DNA from: STF1-184 sp050178795
GTDB lineage: Bacteria; Bacillota; Clostridia; Christensenellales; UBA1242
Assembly: GCA_050178795.1 (NCBI GenBank)
Contig: JBFXFT010000004.1
Span: 1 to 64,000 of the forward strand
Length of the DNA stretch: 64,000 bases
Direction of reading: 5' to 3'
Part shown: positions 1 to 9,000 of the stretch, in pieces
How the letters are laid out: each line of letters starts with the position of its first letter
How positions within the stretch are numbered: position 1 is the first letter of the stretch
Made by a program: the position numbers and the translations under genes
Notes under the pieces: generated by a model
Seen by the model: the letters and a program-made list of their open reading frames with translations, nothing else
Told to the model about the DNA's origin: nothing
Database searches by the model: none

Positions 1-1
1 A

Positions 2-91
2 GAGAAGATGATGTCGACGAAAGTAAACGAAAGTTTACTAGGTAGAGTACAAGGACAATATTTAAAATTACCTATTAATATTATGGAATAG
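2..91 (+). CDS. 3' end of an unidentified gene
   Basis: An open frame enters from the left edge of the window and ends at TAG 89-91; the other two forward frames are stopped early. Only about 29 residues are visible, ending in a stretch with GRVQGQYLKLP, and I do not recognise the family. A clean intrinsic terminator starts one base after the stop, which supports this being a true gene end. The function cannot be judged from this fragment. Confidence 0.45.
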   Translation, partial: EKMMSTKVNESLLGRVQGQYLKLPINIME

Positions 92-121
92 AAAGCAAGA
101 GCTAACCCCTCTTGCTTTTTT
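92..121 (+). terminator. Intrinsic terminator
   Basis: The stem AAAGCAAGAG pairs with CTCTTGCTTT across a short loop and is followed by a T run. It ends the partial gene at the left edge. Confidence 0.85.
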
Positions 122-170
122 GTCGCTATTTTACTAAACTAATTCATTACTGCTCTTTTTGTCTTGCTTA

Positions 171-199
171 TTGACTTTTATTTGTTTAGAGTGTAAAAT
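171..199 (+). promoter_or_regulatory. Sigma-A type promoter, possibly leaderless start
   Basis: TTGACT (171-176), a 17-base spacer and TAAAAT (194-199). The expected transcription start, 6-8 bases after the -10 box, falls on the ATG at 206. No Shine-Dalgarno sequence precedes that ATG. Confidence 0.6.
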
Positions 200-205
200 A
201 AAAAT

Positions 206-1207
206 ATGAGTAATGAAATTAATGTAAATATTTTTGACGAAATGATAGAAAATATAACCCCAAATGGTAATTTAAAGAGGGTTAAGTTTGTTGATGGATT
301 TGCAACGTTTATGAACGAATATGGCTCAATGTGGAGAGAAAGGTTTTTAAAAGCATATCTTTTTGGGCATATAAATATGAAAAACGATAGTTATACTCTA
401 GTTCAATTATTAAATGGAAAATTTGTGTTCATAGACAGGAAAAATAATCGTTTAACAGAAGAATATGATGGAACAACTCGCTTTAGAAGTGGTTTTATTC
501 GCGTATTTAAGGGGAAAGCACCAAACAACAAATATTACTTGGACGATAATTTAAAAGAAATTGCAGGACCATTTGTAGTTGCAGAACCATTTGTTGGTAA
601 AACAGGTTGTGCAGCGGTTCAACTTAAAAACGACACCTGGGCACTATTACAAAGAGATGGCAAATTAAAAAACAATAGATATGATGCAATAATAGATTTG
701 TATGAAGACAATGTGGTTGCTTTAAAAAATGGCGTTCGTCTAGTGCTTGATATGGACGAAAATATTTTAAATTATACTTTTAGAGATAGAGACTATTCCG
801 AAGAGCAAATTTATGCAAAAAAGCCATTAATTGAGCGTATAAAAGAAGATATAAGTCTTGACCCAAGAAAAATCAGAAATTTTGATAAATTTTTATTTTT
901 AAATGACGAATCTTTAACCTTAATAAATACAAATATTGAAGAGCATTTACAAAAAGTTAGGGATTCAGACCATCAAATAATTCCATTTTGGAGCAATGAA
1001 AAGTATATTGCACAAGTTAAAGAATTAACAGACAGAGTTATTAGTGATAAACAAAAAGAGGCAAAAATTGCACTAGTTAGGGATTATTATTCTGCAAGAA
1101 TTGAGGACGTAAATAGAACCTATAATACCGCAATAAATACACTTAAAGCCGAAAAGCAATCTGCACTGATAGACATTGAAATTGAAATGCAAGACTTGCA
1201 AAAATAA
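206..1207 (+). CDS. Degenerate WG-repeat-like protein
   Basis: A 333-residue soluble protein with no signal peptide or membrane segment. The first ~170 residues contain loose repeats of the type 'G-K-x-x-F-I-D ... Y-D ... F-x-x-G-x-x-x-V', reminiscent of WG (beta-hairpin) repeats. The clearer WG-repeat gene at 1690-2058 lies just downstream. The last ~50 residues look helical and charged, possibly a coiled coil. The start at 206 is the first ATG after the promoter; no ribosome-binding site is visible and the predicted transcription start overlaps the start codon. Family function is unknown; WG repeats are usually guessed to mediate binding. Confidence 0.6.
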   Translation: MSNEINVNIFDEMIENITPNGNLKRVKFVDGFATFMNEYGSMWRERFLKAYLFGHINMKNDSYTLVQLLNGKFVFIDRKNNRLTEEYDGTTRFRSGFIRVFKGKAPNNKYYLDDNLKEIAGPFVVAEPFVGKTGCAAVQLKNDTWALLQRDGKLKNNRYDAIIDLYEDNVVALKNGVRLVLDMDENILNYTFRDRDYSEEQIYAKKPLIERIKEDISLDPRKIRNFDKFLFLNDESLTLINTNIEEHLQKVRDSDHQIIPFWSNEKYIAQVKELTDRVISDKQKEAKIALVRDYYSARIEDVNRTYNTAINTLKAEKQSALIDIEIEMQDLQK

Positions 1208-1216
1208 TTATAAAAT

Positions 1217-1246
1217 AAGCAGTGTTAAATAAGACTCTGCTTTTTT
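1217..1246 (+). terminator. Weak intrinsic terminator
   Basis: A short stem AAGCAG/CTGCTT with a 14-base loop followed by six Ts, just after the WG-like gene. Confidence 0.55.
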
Positions 1247-1264
1247 ATTGGGTTCTTCTTATAA

Positions 1265-1293
1265 TTGACTTTTAAATGTAATTACTATAAAAT
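1265..1293 (+). promoter_or_regulatory. Promoter of the two-gene unit 1320-2058
   Basis: TTGACT (1265-1270), 17 bases, TAAAAT (1288-1293). This is the same box pair as the promoter at 171-199. Confidence 0.55.
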
Positions 1294-1319
1294 AGACTTA
1301 TAAAAATTGAGGTGCTTTT

Positions 1320-1679
1320 ATGAATAAATCGGCAATATTGCAAAAGCCTTGTGAGCCTATGCTTAAAATAAGTGAGGAATTTAAATCTACAGAGGTAGAT
1401 GTCTTTTTGGATAGAAAAAAAGTAGAGGCTTTGATGGGAGATGTTAAAGCCAAACTTTATGCCATTGTAGACGGCAAAGAAAACGGTTTTACAAACGAGG
1501 AAGTTGCACGCTTTGAGCATTGTTTAGGTGCCCTTAAGGAATTATTAAAAGAGACTTTAAACGATAAAATAAAAGAGGCTGTGTCTGCTAATATTAAAGG
1601 CGAAGAGACTGTAAAAGCCAATGTTGTTAAAATGGATAAAGAAATAGATAAATTTGATGATTTATTAAAAAATTTATAA
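1320..1679 (+). CDS. Small charged helical protein, unknown
   Basis: A 119-residue protein of unknown family. It is rich in Lys and Glu, with predicted long helices (residues ~25-60 and 65-119), and has no membrane segment. The ATG is preceded by GAGGTG at good spacing. Its stop overlaps the ribosome-binding site of the next gene (1690), so the two are almost certainly translated as a pair and may act together. The only hint to function is the neighbourhood of WG-repeat proteins. I assign no function. Confidence 0.7.
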   Translation: MNKSAILQKPCEPMLKISEEFKSTEVDVFLDRKKVEALMGDVKAKLYAIVDGKENGFTNEEVARFEHCLGALKELLKETLNDKIKEAVSANIKGEETVKANVVKMDKEIDKFDDLLKNL

Positions 1680-1689
1680 GGAGAAAATA

Positions 1690-2058
1690 GTGAACGACTA
1701 CTTAAAACTGGGCGATTATTATGACGGCTATGCCAAAGTTAAGTTTGCTGACGGCAAATATGGTTTTGTGCACCTATACGGCGAACTTTTAGAGGGCAAA
1801 TATGCCGAAGTTGAACCATTTAAAAATGGTGTTGCTTTTGTAAAACTAGATAGCGGTCGTTGGGTTACTATTAACACAAAAGGCGAGTTTGTTAGAACAG
1901 GCTATACCTATGATGATATGATGAGAGAAAAAGAACGAGAGGAAAACAGGTATAAACTAAAACAGTCAATTAATGGCACAATTGCCGATATGGATATTTA
2001 TATTGACAAATTGTATAACTATTTAGATAAAATAAATTATAAATACTTTAAAAAATAG
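1690..2058 (+). CDS. Short WG-repeat protein
   Basis: A 122-residue protein. Residues ~5-75 hold about three WG-type repeats (pattern Y-x-x-v-x-P-F-x-x-G-x-A-x-V-x-x-x-x-x-x-W-V-x-I-x-x-x-G). A charged helical tail follows. GTG is taken as the start because AAGGAG lies six bases upstream and overlaps the stop of the preceding gene. WG repeats occur in many bacterial surface and cytoplasmic proteins and probably bind proteins or ligands; the specific role here is unknown. With 206-1207 it makes two related genes within 2 kb, split by one unrelated small gene. Confidence 0.75.
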   Translation: MNDYLKLGDYYDGYAKVKFADGKYGFVHLYGELLEGKYAEVEPFKNGVAFVKLDSGRWVTINTKGEFVRTGYTYDDMMREKEREENRYKLKQSINGTIADMDIYIDKLYNYLDKINYKYFKK

Positions 2059-2059
2059 A

Positions 2060-2100
2060 AAATTTTGTTAAATTGCTTAAAAATAACAAAATTTTTTTAT
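2060..2100 (+). terminator. Intrinsic terminator
   Basis: AAATTTTGTTA pairs with TAACAAAATTT and is followed by a T tract. It closes the 1320-2058 unit. Confidence 0.75.
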
Positions 2101-2217
2101 TAAAATTCATATATTTTTCAAACAATTTATCAATTAGATTATTGAGCGCTAAAATAATTGCCAAGCCGCTATTTTTAGTGTAAAATTAATATATAAAAAT
2201 GTGCGATGGAAGGTAAA

Positions 2218-3363
2218 ATGGCTAAAAAAGAACTAGGTAATAATACCTCGCAAACTGAAAATAATTTAACTCAAAAAAGTACGCTATTAGGTAAGGTGGG
2301 ACTTTATCTTAAAAGGGCACTTTTAAAGGTTAAAGGCTTTTTTTCGGTCATATTCAAAAAAATGGGCGTTTTCTTTAAACGCTTTGGCAAAGTAATGGCT
2401 AATTTTTATAACAATATAATAAAAAAAGGCGCAATCGCAGTCTTTAAATTTTTTAAAAAAGTATTTAGAAAAATTGCTAGGTTTTTTAGAAATCTAAGCC
2501 CAAGGGCGAAGGCAATTATAATAACAACTCTTGTGTTTTGTGCGTTTGTAGGTTCAGCATTTGGCTATATTTTTAGTGTACAAGCCAATAATTTAAGCAC
2601 ATATAATTTATTTGCAGGCATCCAAATTCAACAACAATCAAGCGACTTTCCTGATGCGTTTTTGGACATTGATTGGATTTATTATGAGGAAGTAGATTTT
2701 TCAGAGCACTACTATTTACTTTACAAGGCATACAACAACAGTTACAACTACTATGTGCCATATTTAATGTCAATTACTAGCGGAAGTTTTTTATTAAACA
2801 CAGATGCTGAAGAGAGAAATGATTTAAACAACACCGTAAGAAATTATGAGAGCAAACTTTCCTATATGTTGGAACAATACGATGTGTTAGTGGATAGTCT
2901 AGCAACTTATGTTGAAGGCGAGGAAGAGTCGGTATATGTGCCATATAGAGAAATTGGGCGCAATTTATTTGATTTGACCGCAATCTCTGTTGAGTTAATA
3001 CCACAATTACAAATGTATGTAGAAAAATATTCCAACATTGCAGATAATGAAAACGAATTGAGAACGGCTCTTGTAAAAGCACAAGCAAGTTATGCTAATG
3101 CTATAATAAAAAGGGCATCACAAAATTTAAATGTACTTGGAAATTATGCACAGTTAAATTCAATTATTGAAAAATATGAGGCTTTTGGTGGTACTTCAAG
3201 TAGTGCATACGCGGACGCTTTTGTAGAGGCATCACAAAATTATGAACCCCGTTTACTATTTGAACAAGATGACCAACTTGTATATATTGATACATTGACT
3301 GGAGTTCAAAAAACTTATGCACAAGCATTTTATGACTTTTTGAATGAAAGCAGTTACAATTAA
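2218..3363 (+). CDS. Single-pass membrane protein with long cationic amphipathic N-terminus
   Basis: A protein of about 381 residues, family not recognised. Residues ~20-95 are an unusual run of Phe/Lys/Arg-rich amphipathic segments of about 10-15 residues each. One clear membrane helix follows (around ~103-123), then a ~255-residue acidic, Tyr/Asn-rich domain predicted outside the cell and probably helical. The start is placed at ATG 2218 because GGAAGG lies just upstream; the in-frame ATG at 2206 has no ribosome-binding site. rpiB follows after 22 bases with its own AAGGAG and may be co-transcribed. The N-terminal part probably lies on the inner membrane face. Confidence 0.7.
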   Translation: MAKKELGNNTSQTENNLTQKSTLLGKVGLYLKRALLKVKGFFSVIFKKMGVFFKRFGKVMANFYNNIIKKGAIAVFKFFKKVFRKIARFFRNLSPRAKAIIITTLVFCAFVGSAFGYIFSVQANNLSTYNLFAGIQIQQQSSDFPDAFLDIDWIYYEEVDFSEHYYLLYKAYNNSYNYYVPYLMSITSGSFLLNTDAEERNDLNNTVRNYESKLSYMLEQYDVLVDSLATYVEGEEESVYVPYREIGRNLFDLTAISVELIPQLQMYVEKYSNIADNENELRTALVKAQASYANAIIKRASQNLNVLGNYAQLNSIIEKYEAFGGTSSSAYADAFVEASQNYEPRLLFEQDDQLVYIDTLTGVQKTYAQAFYDFLNESSYN

Positions 3364-3385
3364 ATTTTCTTGTTAAGGAGATACT

Positions 3386-3826
3386 ATGATTATATTGGCT
3401 AGTGACCATGCAGGCTATGAATTAAAAGAAAAAATAAAAGTCTTTTTAGACAAAAAAGGCTTTAATTTTTTTGATGCTGGTCCTAGAAAATATAATAATG
3501 ATGACGACTATCCAGACTATGTAACTGAGGCGAGCAAACTTGTACTAGAAAAATCAGAAAACAGAGGCATTTTTATTTGCGGAACTGGAATAGGTATGAA
3601 TATTTCTGCAAACAAAATAAAAGGCATTAGGGCTAGCCTAGTTACGAGCACGCACCTTGCAGAAATGGCAGTAAAGCACAACAATGTAAATGTAATAACT
3701 TTTGGTGGCCGCACGACGAGTTTCTTTAAGGCAAAGCGATTGATTTTAACATTTTTAAAAACCTCATTTGCTGGCGTAATAAGGCACCAGAGGAGAATAG
3801 ATAAAATAGAAAAATTAGAGTGTTAA
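3386..3826 (+). CDS. rpiB: RpiB/LacAB-family sugar-phosphate isomerase
   Basis: A 146-residue protein matching ribose-5-phosphate isomerase B, which interconverts ribose 5-phosphate and ribulose 5-phosphate in the pentose phosphate pathway. The N-terminus has the conserved SDHAGYELK substrate loop. CGTGIGMNISANK near residue 71 carries the catalytic Cys and the phosphate-binding loop, and N-x-x-x-x-x-x-G-G-R is present near residue 110. Length is normal for the family. The start is supported by AAGGAG eight bases upstream. An allose or galactose 6-phosphate isomerase (AlsB/LacA/LacB) cannot be excluded by eye. Confidence 0.88.
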   Translation: MIILASDHAGYELKEKIKVFLDKKGFNFFDAGPRKYNNDDDYPDYVTEASKLVLEKSENRGIFICGTGIGMNISANKIKGIRASLVTSTHLAEMAVKHNNVNVITFGGRTTSFFKAKRLILTFLKTSFAGVIRHQRRIDKIEKLEC

Positions 3827-3839
3827 TCACTCTTTTTTT
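3817..3839 (+). terminator. Terminator overlapping the rpiB stop
   Basis: AGAGTG (inside the last codons of rpiB) pairs with CACTCT, followed by seven Ts. Confidence 0.75.
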
Positions 3840-3853
3840 ATGTGCGTTTAAAA

Positions 3854-3882
3854 TTGCCTTGTATGCTTTTGTGTGTTATAAT
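3854..3882 (+). promoter_or_regulatory. Extended -10 promoter
   Basis: TTGCCT (3854-3859), 17 bases, TGT-TATAAT (-10 at 3877-3882). The expected transcription start is about 3889-3891, on top of an in-frame ATG at 3891. Confidence 0.65.
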
Positions 3883-3890
3883 CATCTTTG

Positions 3891-4787
3891 ATGAGAACAC
3901 TATGTGGGAGAGTAAAAGATGAAGATAAGAAATTTAGAATGGAAGAAGTAAATTTTAATAAAATAATTGGTAAAACCGCAGTTATAACGTTAGTGAGTAT
4001 TTTAATACTTATTATTGGTTCGCTTGGATTAATAACCCTATTTTCCCCTGTAACTCTTGCAAGATTTACAAGTTCTCTTGGGTTAGACAATGCTTCAATA
4101 TTCTACTATGAACTTGCGTACAATAAGAGCGATGATATCAACGATTTATATAATTTATTAAATAAGACAATTGCTGTTTCCAACGAGGAAAAAATAATAA
4201 CAAACTTTGAACTTTTGTATGACAATGGGAGTACAAATTATTATGCGTTTATTGATTACATAAACACATTTAATTTAGCGAGTACAACAAATAATAGTTT
4301 AAGGCTTTATTTAACCAATGAAGACGCTCGTTTAAAAGGCAGATATGTGCTTGCCCTTGCTAGAAAAGGCGAAACGACGAGTGCACTAGATTTTGCCATT
4401 GAAGATTTGGCATCAGAACAAATTGAAAACATATATATGCCTATTAACTTTATTATAAACGCTTATTTGGGGGAGTTAATAGCACAAAATGCAGATAGTT
4501 CAATTTATAACGCTTTAAGAAGTTATGAATATATGTCATTAAACATAGACATGATTACCGTATGCTTTGATTATTACGACATTGCAAAAGCGGTCTACGA
4601 TAACGATATCAATTTAACGGCAGGCGCAGAAGAGCGCTTTCAAATGGCGGTTTTTGCAAATGGCTTAATAAAAATCGCAAGTACTTTAAAGACAATAAGC
4701 ACAAAAATAACGTGTCCTCTAACCGAACAGCAATTACAAACAGATATAAACAGTTACTATGAAGACATACAGTCTTTAATAATTTAG
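3891..4787 (+). CDS. Single-pass membrane protein, helical-repeat-like, unknown
   Basis: A protein of about 298 residues. One strong membrane helix lies near residues 28-55 (ITLVSILILIIGSLGLITL), followed by a ~240-residue, mostly helical region in which TPR-like spacing can be imagined but not proven. The family is not recognised. The start is uncertain. ATG 3891 lies on the predicted transcription start. An in-frame ATG at 3939 has only a weak ribosome-binding site. A good GGGAG site points to an out-of-frame ATG at 3919 that opens just 10 codons. hflX follows after 33 bases and probably shares the transcript. Confidence 0.6.
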   Translation: MRTLCGRVKDEDKKFRMEEVNFNKIIGKTAVITLVSILILIIGSLGLITLFSPVTLARFTSSLGLDNASIFYYELAYNKSDDINDLYNLLNKTIAVSNEEKIITNFELLYDNGSTNYYAFIDYINTFNLASTTNNSLRLYLTNEDARLKGRYVLALARKGETTSALDFAIEDLASEQIENIYMPINFIINAYLGELIAQNADSSIYNALRSYEYMSLNIDMITVCFDYYDIAKAVYDNDINLTAGAEERFQMAVFANGLIKIASTLKTISTKITCPLTEQQLQTDINSYYEDIQSLII

Positions 4788-4820
4788 TGTTCTCATAAAT
4801 TTGATGGGAGAAAGACATAT

Positions 4821-5912
4821 ATGAAACAAGAAAATAATAAAACTTTATCAACACAAGAAGAGCAAGATAGGGCAATTCTAGTGTTTGTTAATTTTGACAA
4901 TAGACAAAACTTTGAGATGGACTATGCTGAGTTAAAAAGCCTAACCGAGACCATGGGTGCTGAGGTTGTAGGCAAATTAATTCAAAATAGACAAAAACCA
5001 GACCCTGCCTTTGTAATAGGAAAGGGCAAGGTAGAAGAGTTAAAAGCCCTAATAAAAGAGTTAGATGCAACCCTTGTTATTTTTGATACCGCACTTGTCG
5101 GTTCAAGAATAAATAATTTGGAAGAAGAATTAGAGGTTAGGGTAATTGACCGCTCAATTTTAATACTAGACATTTTTGCCGCTCGCGCAAGCAGTAGAGA
5201 AGGCAAATTGCAAGTAGAATTAGCGCAATTAAAGTACTCTTTGCCAAGGCTTACAAGCCTTCAAAGTTCCGAGGGACGTTTTGGTGGCGGAGTAGGTATG
5301 AGAGGACCCGGTGAAACTAAACTAGAACTTAGTAAACGTGTAATTGAAAAACGAATTTTGGACTATGAAAAAGATATAGAAAAAATAAAAGAAAATCGCG
5401 AAATCAACAGGAATAAACGAAAAACAGATAGAAAGAAAACCGTTGCAATAGTCGGTTACACAAATGCAGGCAAAAGCACACTTATGAACATAATAACAAA
5501 GGCAAATGTGCTAGCAAAAGATATGCTATTTGCAACGCTTGATACTACCACAAGAAATGTATATTTGGAGTATGGCAAAGAAATTTTATTGATAGATACA
5601 GTAGGCTTTGTAAGCAAGTTACCACACGAATTTATTGAGGCGTTTTCTGCCACTTTGGAAGAGGCTGTATATGCCGATATTTTACTCCACATAGTTGATG
5701 TTTCAAATCCACTATATAGAGAACAAGCAAAAGTTGTCCTTGAAGTTTTAAAAAATTTAGGCATAAAAAATACACCAATTATCACCGTTTACAACAAAGT
5801 AGACAAAGCGCCAGATTTTGTTATGCCAGATGAACCAAACTCGGTCTCAATATCCGCTTTAAAAAATGAGGGCATAGACGAATTAAAACAAAAAATCATT
5901 GCACTTCTTTAA
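4821..5912 (+). CDS. hflX: Ribosome-associated GTPase HflX
   Basis: A 363-residue member of the HflX GTPase family, which splits or rescues ribosomes under stress. The N-terminal nucleotide-binding subdomain (residues ~15-150) has the typical VIGKGKVEEL and RILDIFAARA-like stretches. A Gly-rich linker follows (GGGVGMRGPGETKLE, around 155-170), then the G domain with GYTNAGKST (G1), DTVGF (G3) and NKVD (G4). The C-terminal extension of some HflX proteins is short here. The start is supported by GGGAG upstream. It is probably co-transcribed with the membrane protein gene before it and closed by a terminator. Confidence 0.95.
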   Translation: MKQENNKTLSTQEEQDRAILVFVNFDNRQNFEMDYAELKSLTETMGAEVVGKLIQNRQKPDPAFVIGKGKVEELKALIKELDATLVIFDTALVGSRINNLEEELEVRVIDRSILILDIFAARASSREGKLQVELAQLKYSLPRLTSLQSSEGRFGGGVGMRGPGETKLELSKRVIEKRILDYEKDIEKIKENREINRNKRKTDRKKTVAIVGYTNAGKSTLMNIITKANVLAKDMLFATLDTTTRNVYLEYGKEILLIDTVGFVSKLPHEFIEAFSATLEEAVYADILLHIVDVSNPLYREQAKVVLEVLKNLGIKNTPIITVYNKVDKAPDFVMPDEPNSVSISALKNEGIDELKQKIIALL

Positions 5913-5925
5913 AATAATTAAAAGA

Positions 5926-5956
5926 AAATATGCTAAACGCTTAGCATATTTTTTAA
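5926..5956 (+). terminator. Intrinsic terminator after hflX
   Basis: AAATATGCTAA pairs with TTAGCATATTT over a 4-base loop and is followed by Ts. Confidence 0.85.
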
Positions 5957-6016
5957 TTTATATTATAATTAGTTGTAAATTACTTATAAGTATGCTATTT
6001 TTTAAAGGTTAATTGA

Positions 6017-6045
6017 TTGACAAAAAAAAAGCAATGTTATAAAAT
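6017..6045 (+). promoter_or_regulatory. Promoter of the Ig-like surface protein
   Basis: TTGACA (6017-6022), 17 bases, TAAAAT (6040-6045), about 35 bases ahead of a good AAGGAG site. Confidence 0.7.
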
Positions 6046-6087
6046 TAATACGATACAAACATAGTAAAAATTTAAGGAGACTTTTTA

Positions 6088-9000
6088 ATGGAAAGATTTA
6101 AAAAACTTTTTTTAGTGCTTTTATTGATTGCTGCTTTTGCATTCCCATCATTTGCTAGCACTTTAACTGTTTTTGCAGAAGACCCTATCGCTAGAGTGGG
6201 TGCTCAAATTTCTATCACTAACATGCCAACAGAAGGCGAGATAGGAACGGTTTTATATATACCAAAGGGCACGAGTAGCAACGGTTCTGTAATAACAAAA
6301 ATATATGGACCAAAGGGTACTTTGCTTTTTGATTCATCTACGGATTCACTACCTGAAGGCGCTAACAACACTTATGCGTACACACCGCTTATGCTTGGTA
6401 CCTATAAAGTTGTTTATGCTGTAATTTCTGGCGATGAAACTACAATGGCATCTACCACAAGTAACGAATTTAGAATTAATATTACTGGCACCAATCCAAC
6501 TTTTGAGTTTGGTGGCAACAGCAATATAATTTTACCTAACACTACAAATTACGACTATCAAATAGTTGTTCCTTACCCAACCGTTTACGGTTCTGATGGC
6601 GAGGTTGTAGCACTAGCAGATGTTGCAAGCAACATTACTATTACTGGTTTAAAACCAGATTCTGTTACTGCTATCGTTTTTGGTGATACAACAATAAACA
6701 GCGTTAACTATAAGACTTTCACTCCACTAGAAGCAGATGGAGAAGGCACTTATACTATTAACTATTTGTACAGTGACCCTGTTACTGGTTTAGCAGTAAA
6801 TTCAAGTGAAGAGGTTATTGTTGAAGCAAGTTTTGACCCAGCAGACGTTGAACTTAGTTACACTTTGGACGGCAGTTTCCCTGAGAGCGCTGTTCTTGGC
6901 AATGAAATTACTTTACCTTCACCTGTAACTAGAGACTCAGCATCTGGCAATTCTTTACTTAACACTTACGTTGAAGTAAGCGGAAAGTTTATTGACGGCG
7001 ACGGCGTTGAAACTGACCTAGGTACAAACGAATTAAATGGTTTTGTATTTACACCTCAACAAGAGGGCGATTACGAAATTACTTATACAATTTATGATTT
7101 CTTTAGTCTAATAGACGAAGAACCATTAGCAGACTATTCTTACAACATTGTAAACGTTGCAGACACTGAGGCTCCAACAGTTACAGCAGTTGCAAACTAT
7201 GACTGGGACACAGTTGTAGACGATGCAGAATATGATTTTGTAAATGTTGACTATTCTATTCCAAGCAATGTTGCAACAAACTCTACAGTTTACTTCCCAG
7301 CTATTCACGGAGTAGACAACTACAGTTTAAGTTCAAACTTAACTTATAAAAGAGCAATAGTTAGTTCAAACAACACAGTAACAGATTTAGACTTTGTTAC
7401 AGACAACCTATACAGTTATGACGAAACAGTTCCTTATACTTTCACTACAGAGGGTGTTTACACTGTAAAATACTACGCAACTGATGAAGCAGGCAACCAA
7501 AAAATTATTTCATACAGACTTGAAGTAGTTGACGGCTTTGTAGACGATGTTGCACCAAGAATTACACTTACAAGCATGCCAAGTTATGCAAAGGCTGGAG
7601 ACACTATTACATTCTTAAAGCCTACTGCAATTGACTATGTAAGCACTACAAGTACAGACACAGATGATACAAGAGTAGAGCTTGAAGTATTCTACTACTT
7701 AGGCGATAACTCTTCTGTATTAACTCAAATATTAGAAGACCCTGAAGACAGCGACTACATGAGTTTTGTAGTTCCTAGCGACATTGAAGAGAGTTACTTA
7801 AATGTTTTAGTTAGAGCAACAGATGACGGCAAAAACAGTTTTGACTTAGCAAACGTTGCTACAAAGACTAAGAGAATTTATGTAATGGATATTACAGATA
7901 CAGTTGTACCAAGCCGTGTTGGTGACGAACCAATCATTGCAGACGTAGACCAAGATCAAGTAGTTACAATTCCTACAATTAAAATAACAGATAATAACCC
8001 TACATATTTAAGCGTAACAGCAACAGTAAAAGACCCTAACGGCAATGCAGTTAAAGTTACAGGCTTAACAATGACTTACGAAGCAGATAGCGGCAACTTA
8101 GGTGACGCAGACGGCATAGTAGTAAGCGGTGGTAAATTTACAGCAACTCTAGCAGGTAATTATAGAATTTTATATACCGCTACAGACGTTGCAGGTAACG
8201 TTTATATTAAGAGTTATGTTCAATACATAAACGATACTCGTTCACCTTCTTTCCAAATAGAGTCTGTACCAAATACACTAGAACTTGGCGAAACAGTTAC
8301 TCTACCTACACCAGTTATTATGGATAACGGCGTAGAAATTGAAAATCAAGCAGTTACTACAATAGTATTTATTGATAGCCCAGCATACAACCTAGTTTTA
8401 GCTAGTTATCAATTTACTCCACTTGAGGAAGGAACTTATACCTTCAAATATATGGCAGAAGATGCCTTTGGTAACACAAGTGAAAGTTCAGTTTACACAA
8501 TAACAGTAGCAGATACTATTGACCCAGTACTTACACTTGATGACAATACTCCATTCCCATTAACAGCACCTTTAACAAGCGACGATGGTAACGCACCTTA
8601 TGATGCTATTGAAATTCCTGGTTTCATCGCTACAGATGAATATAACGGAATTGAAGAATATTCAGTACAAGTTAAAAACCCTAACGGCGAAATTATACTA
8701 GACGCAGTAAACGCAGATGGTATTAACGGAACTAACGGAAACTACTCATTTGTTCCAACTGTTGACGGAACTTACACAGTAACTTATTCTGCAGTTGACT
8801 ATGCGGGTAACGAAACTACTGATGTTAGAACTATTAAAGTTGGCGACAATGCTGCTCCAGTAATCACTATTGGAAACGTAACAGCAAATGAACCAGGCAA
8901 TATGACAGTTGGCGATGTTCTTACACTAGATGTTGACTCAATAACAGTAGCAGACGTAAAAGACGGCACTATTGAACTTGGCGACATTTCAGGAACAGGC

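Noticed and set aside
2206..2217. ATG at 2206 as start of the cationic membrane protein
   Set aside because: No ribosome-binding site; GGAAGG between 2208 and 2213 serves ATG 2218.
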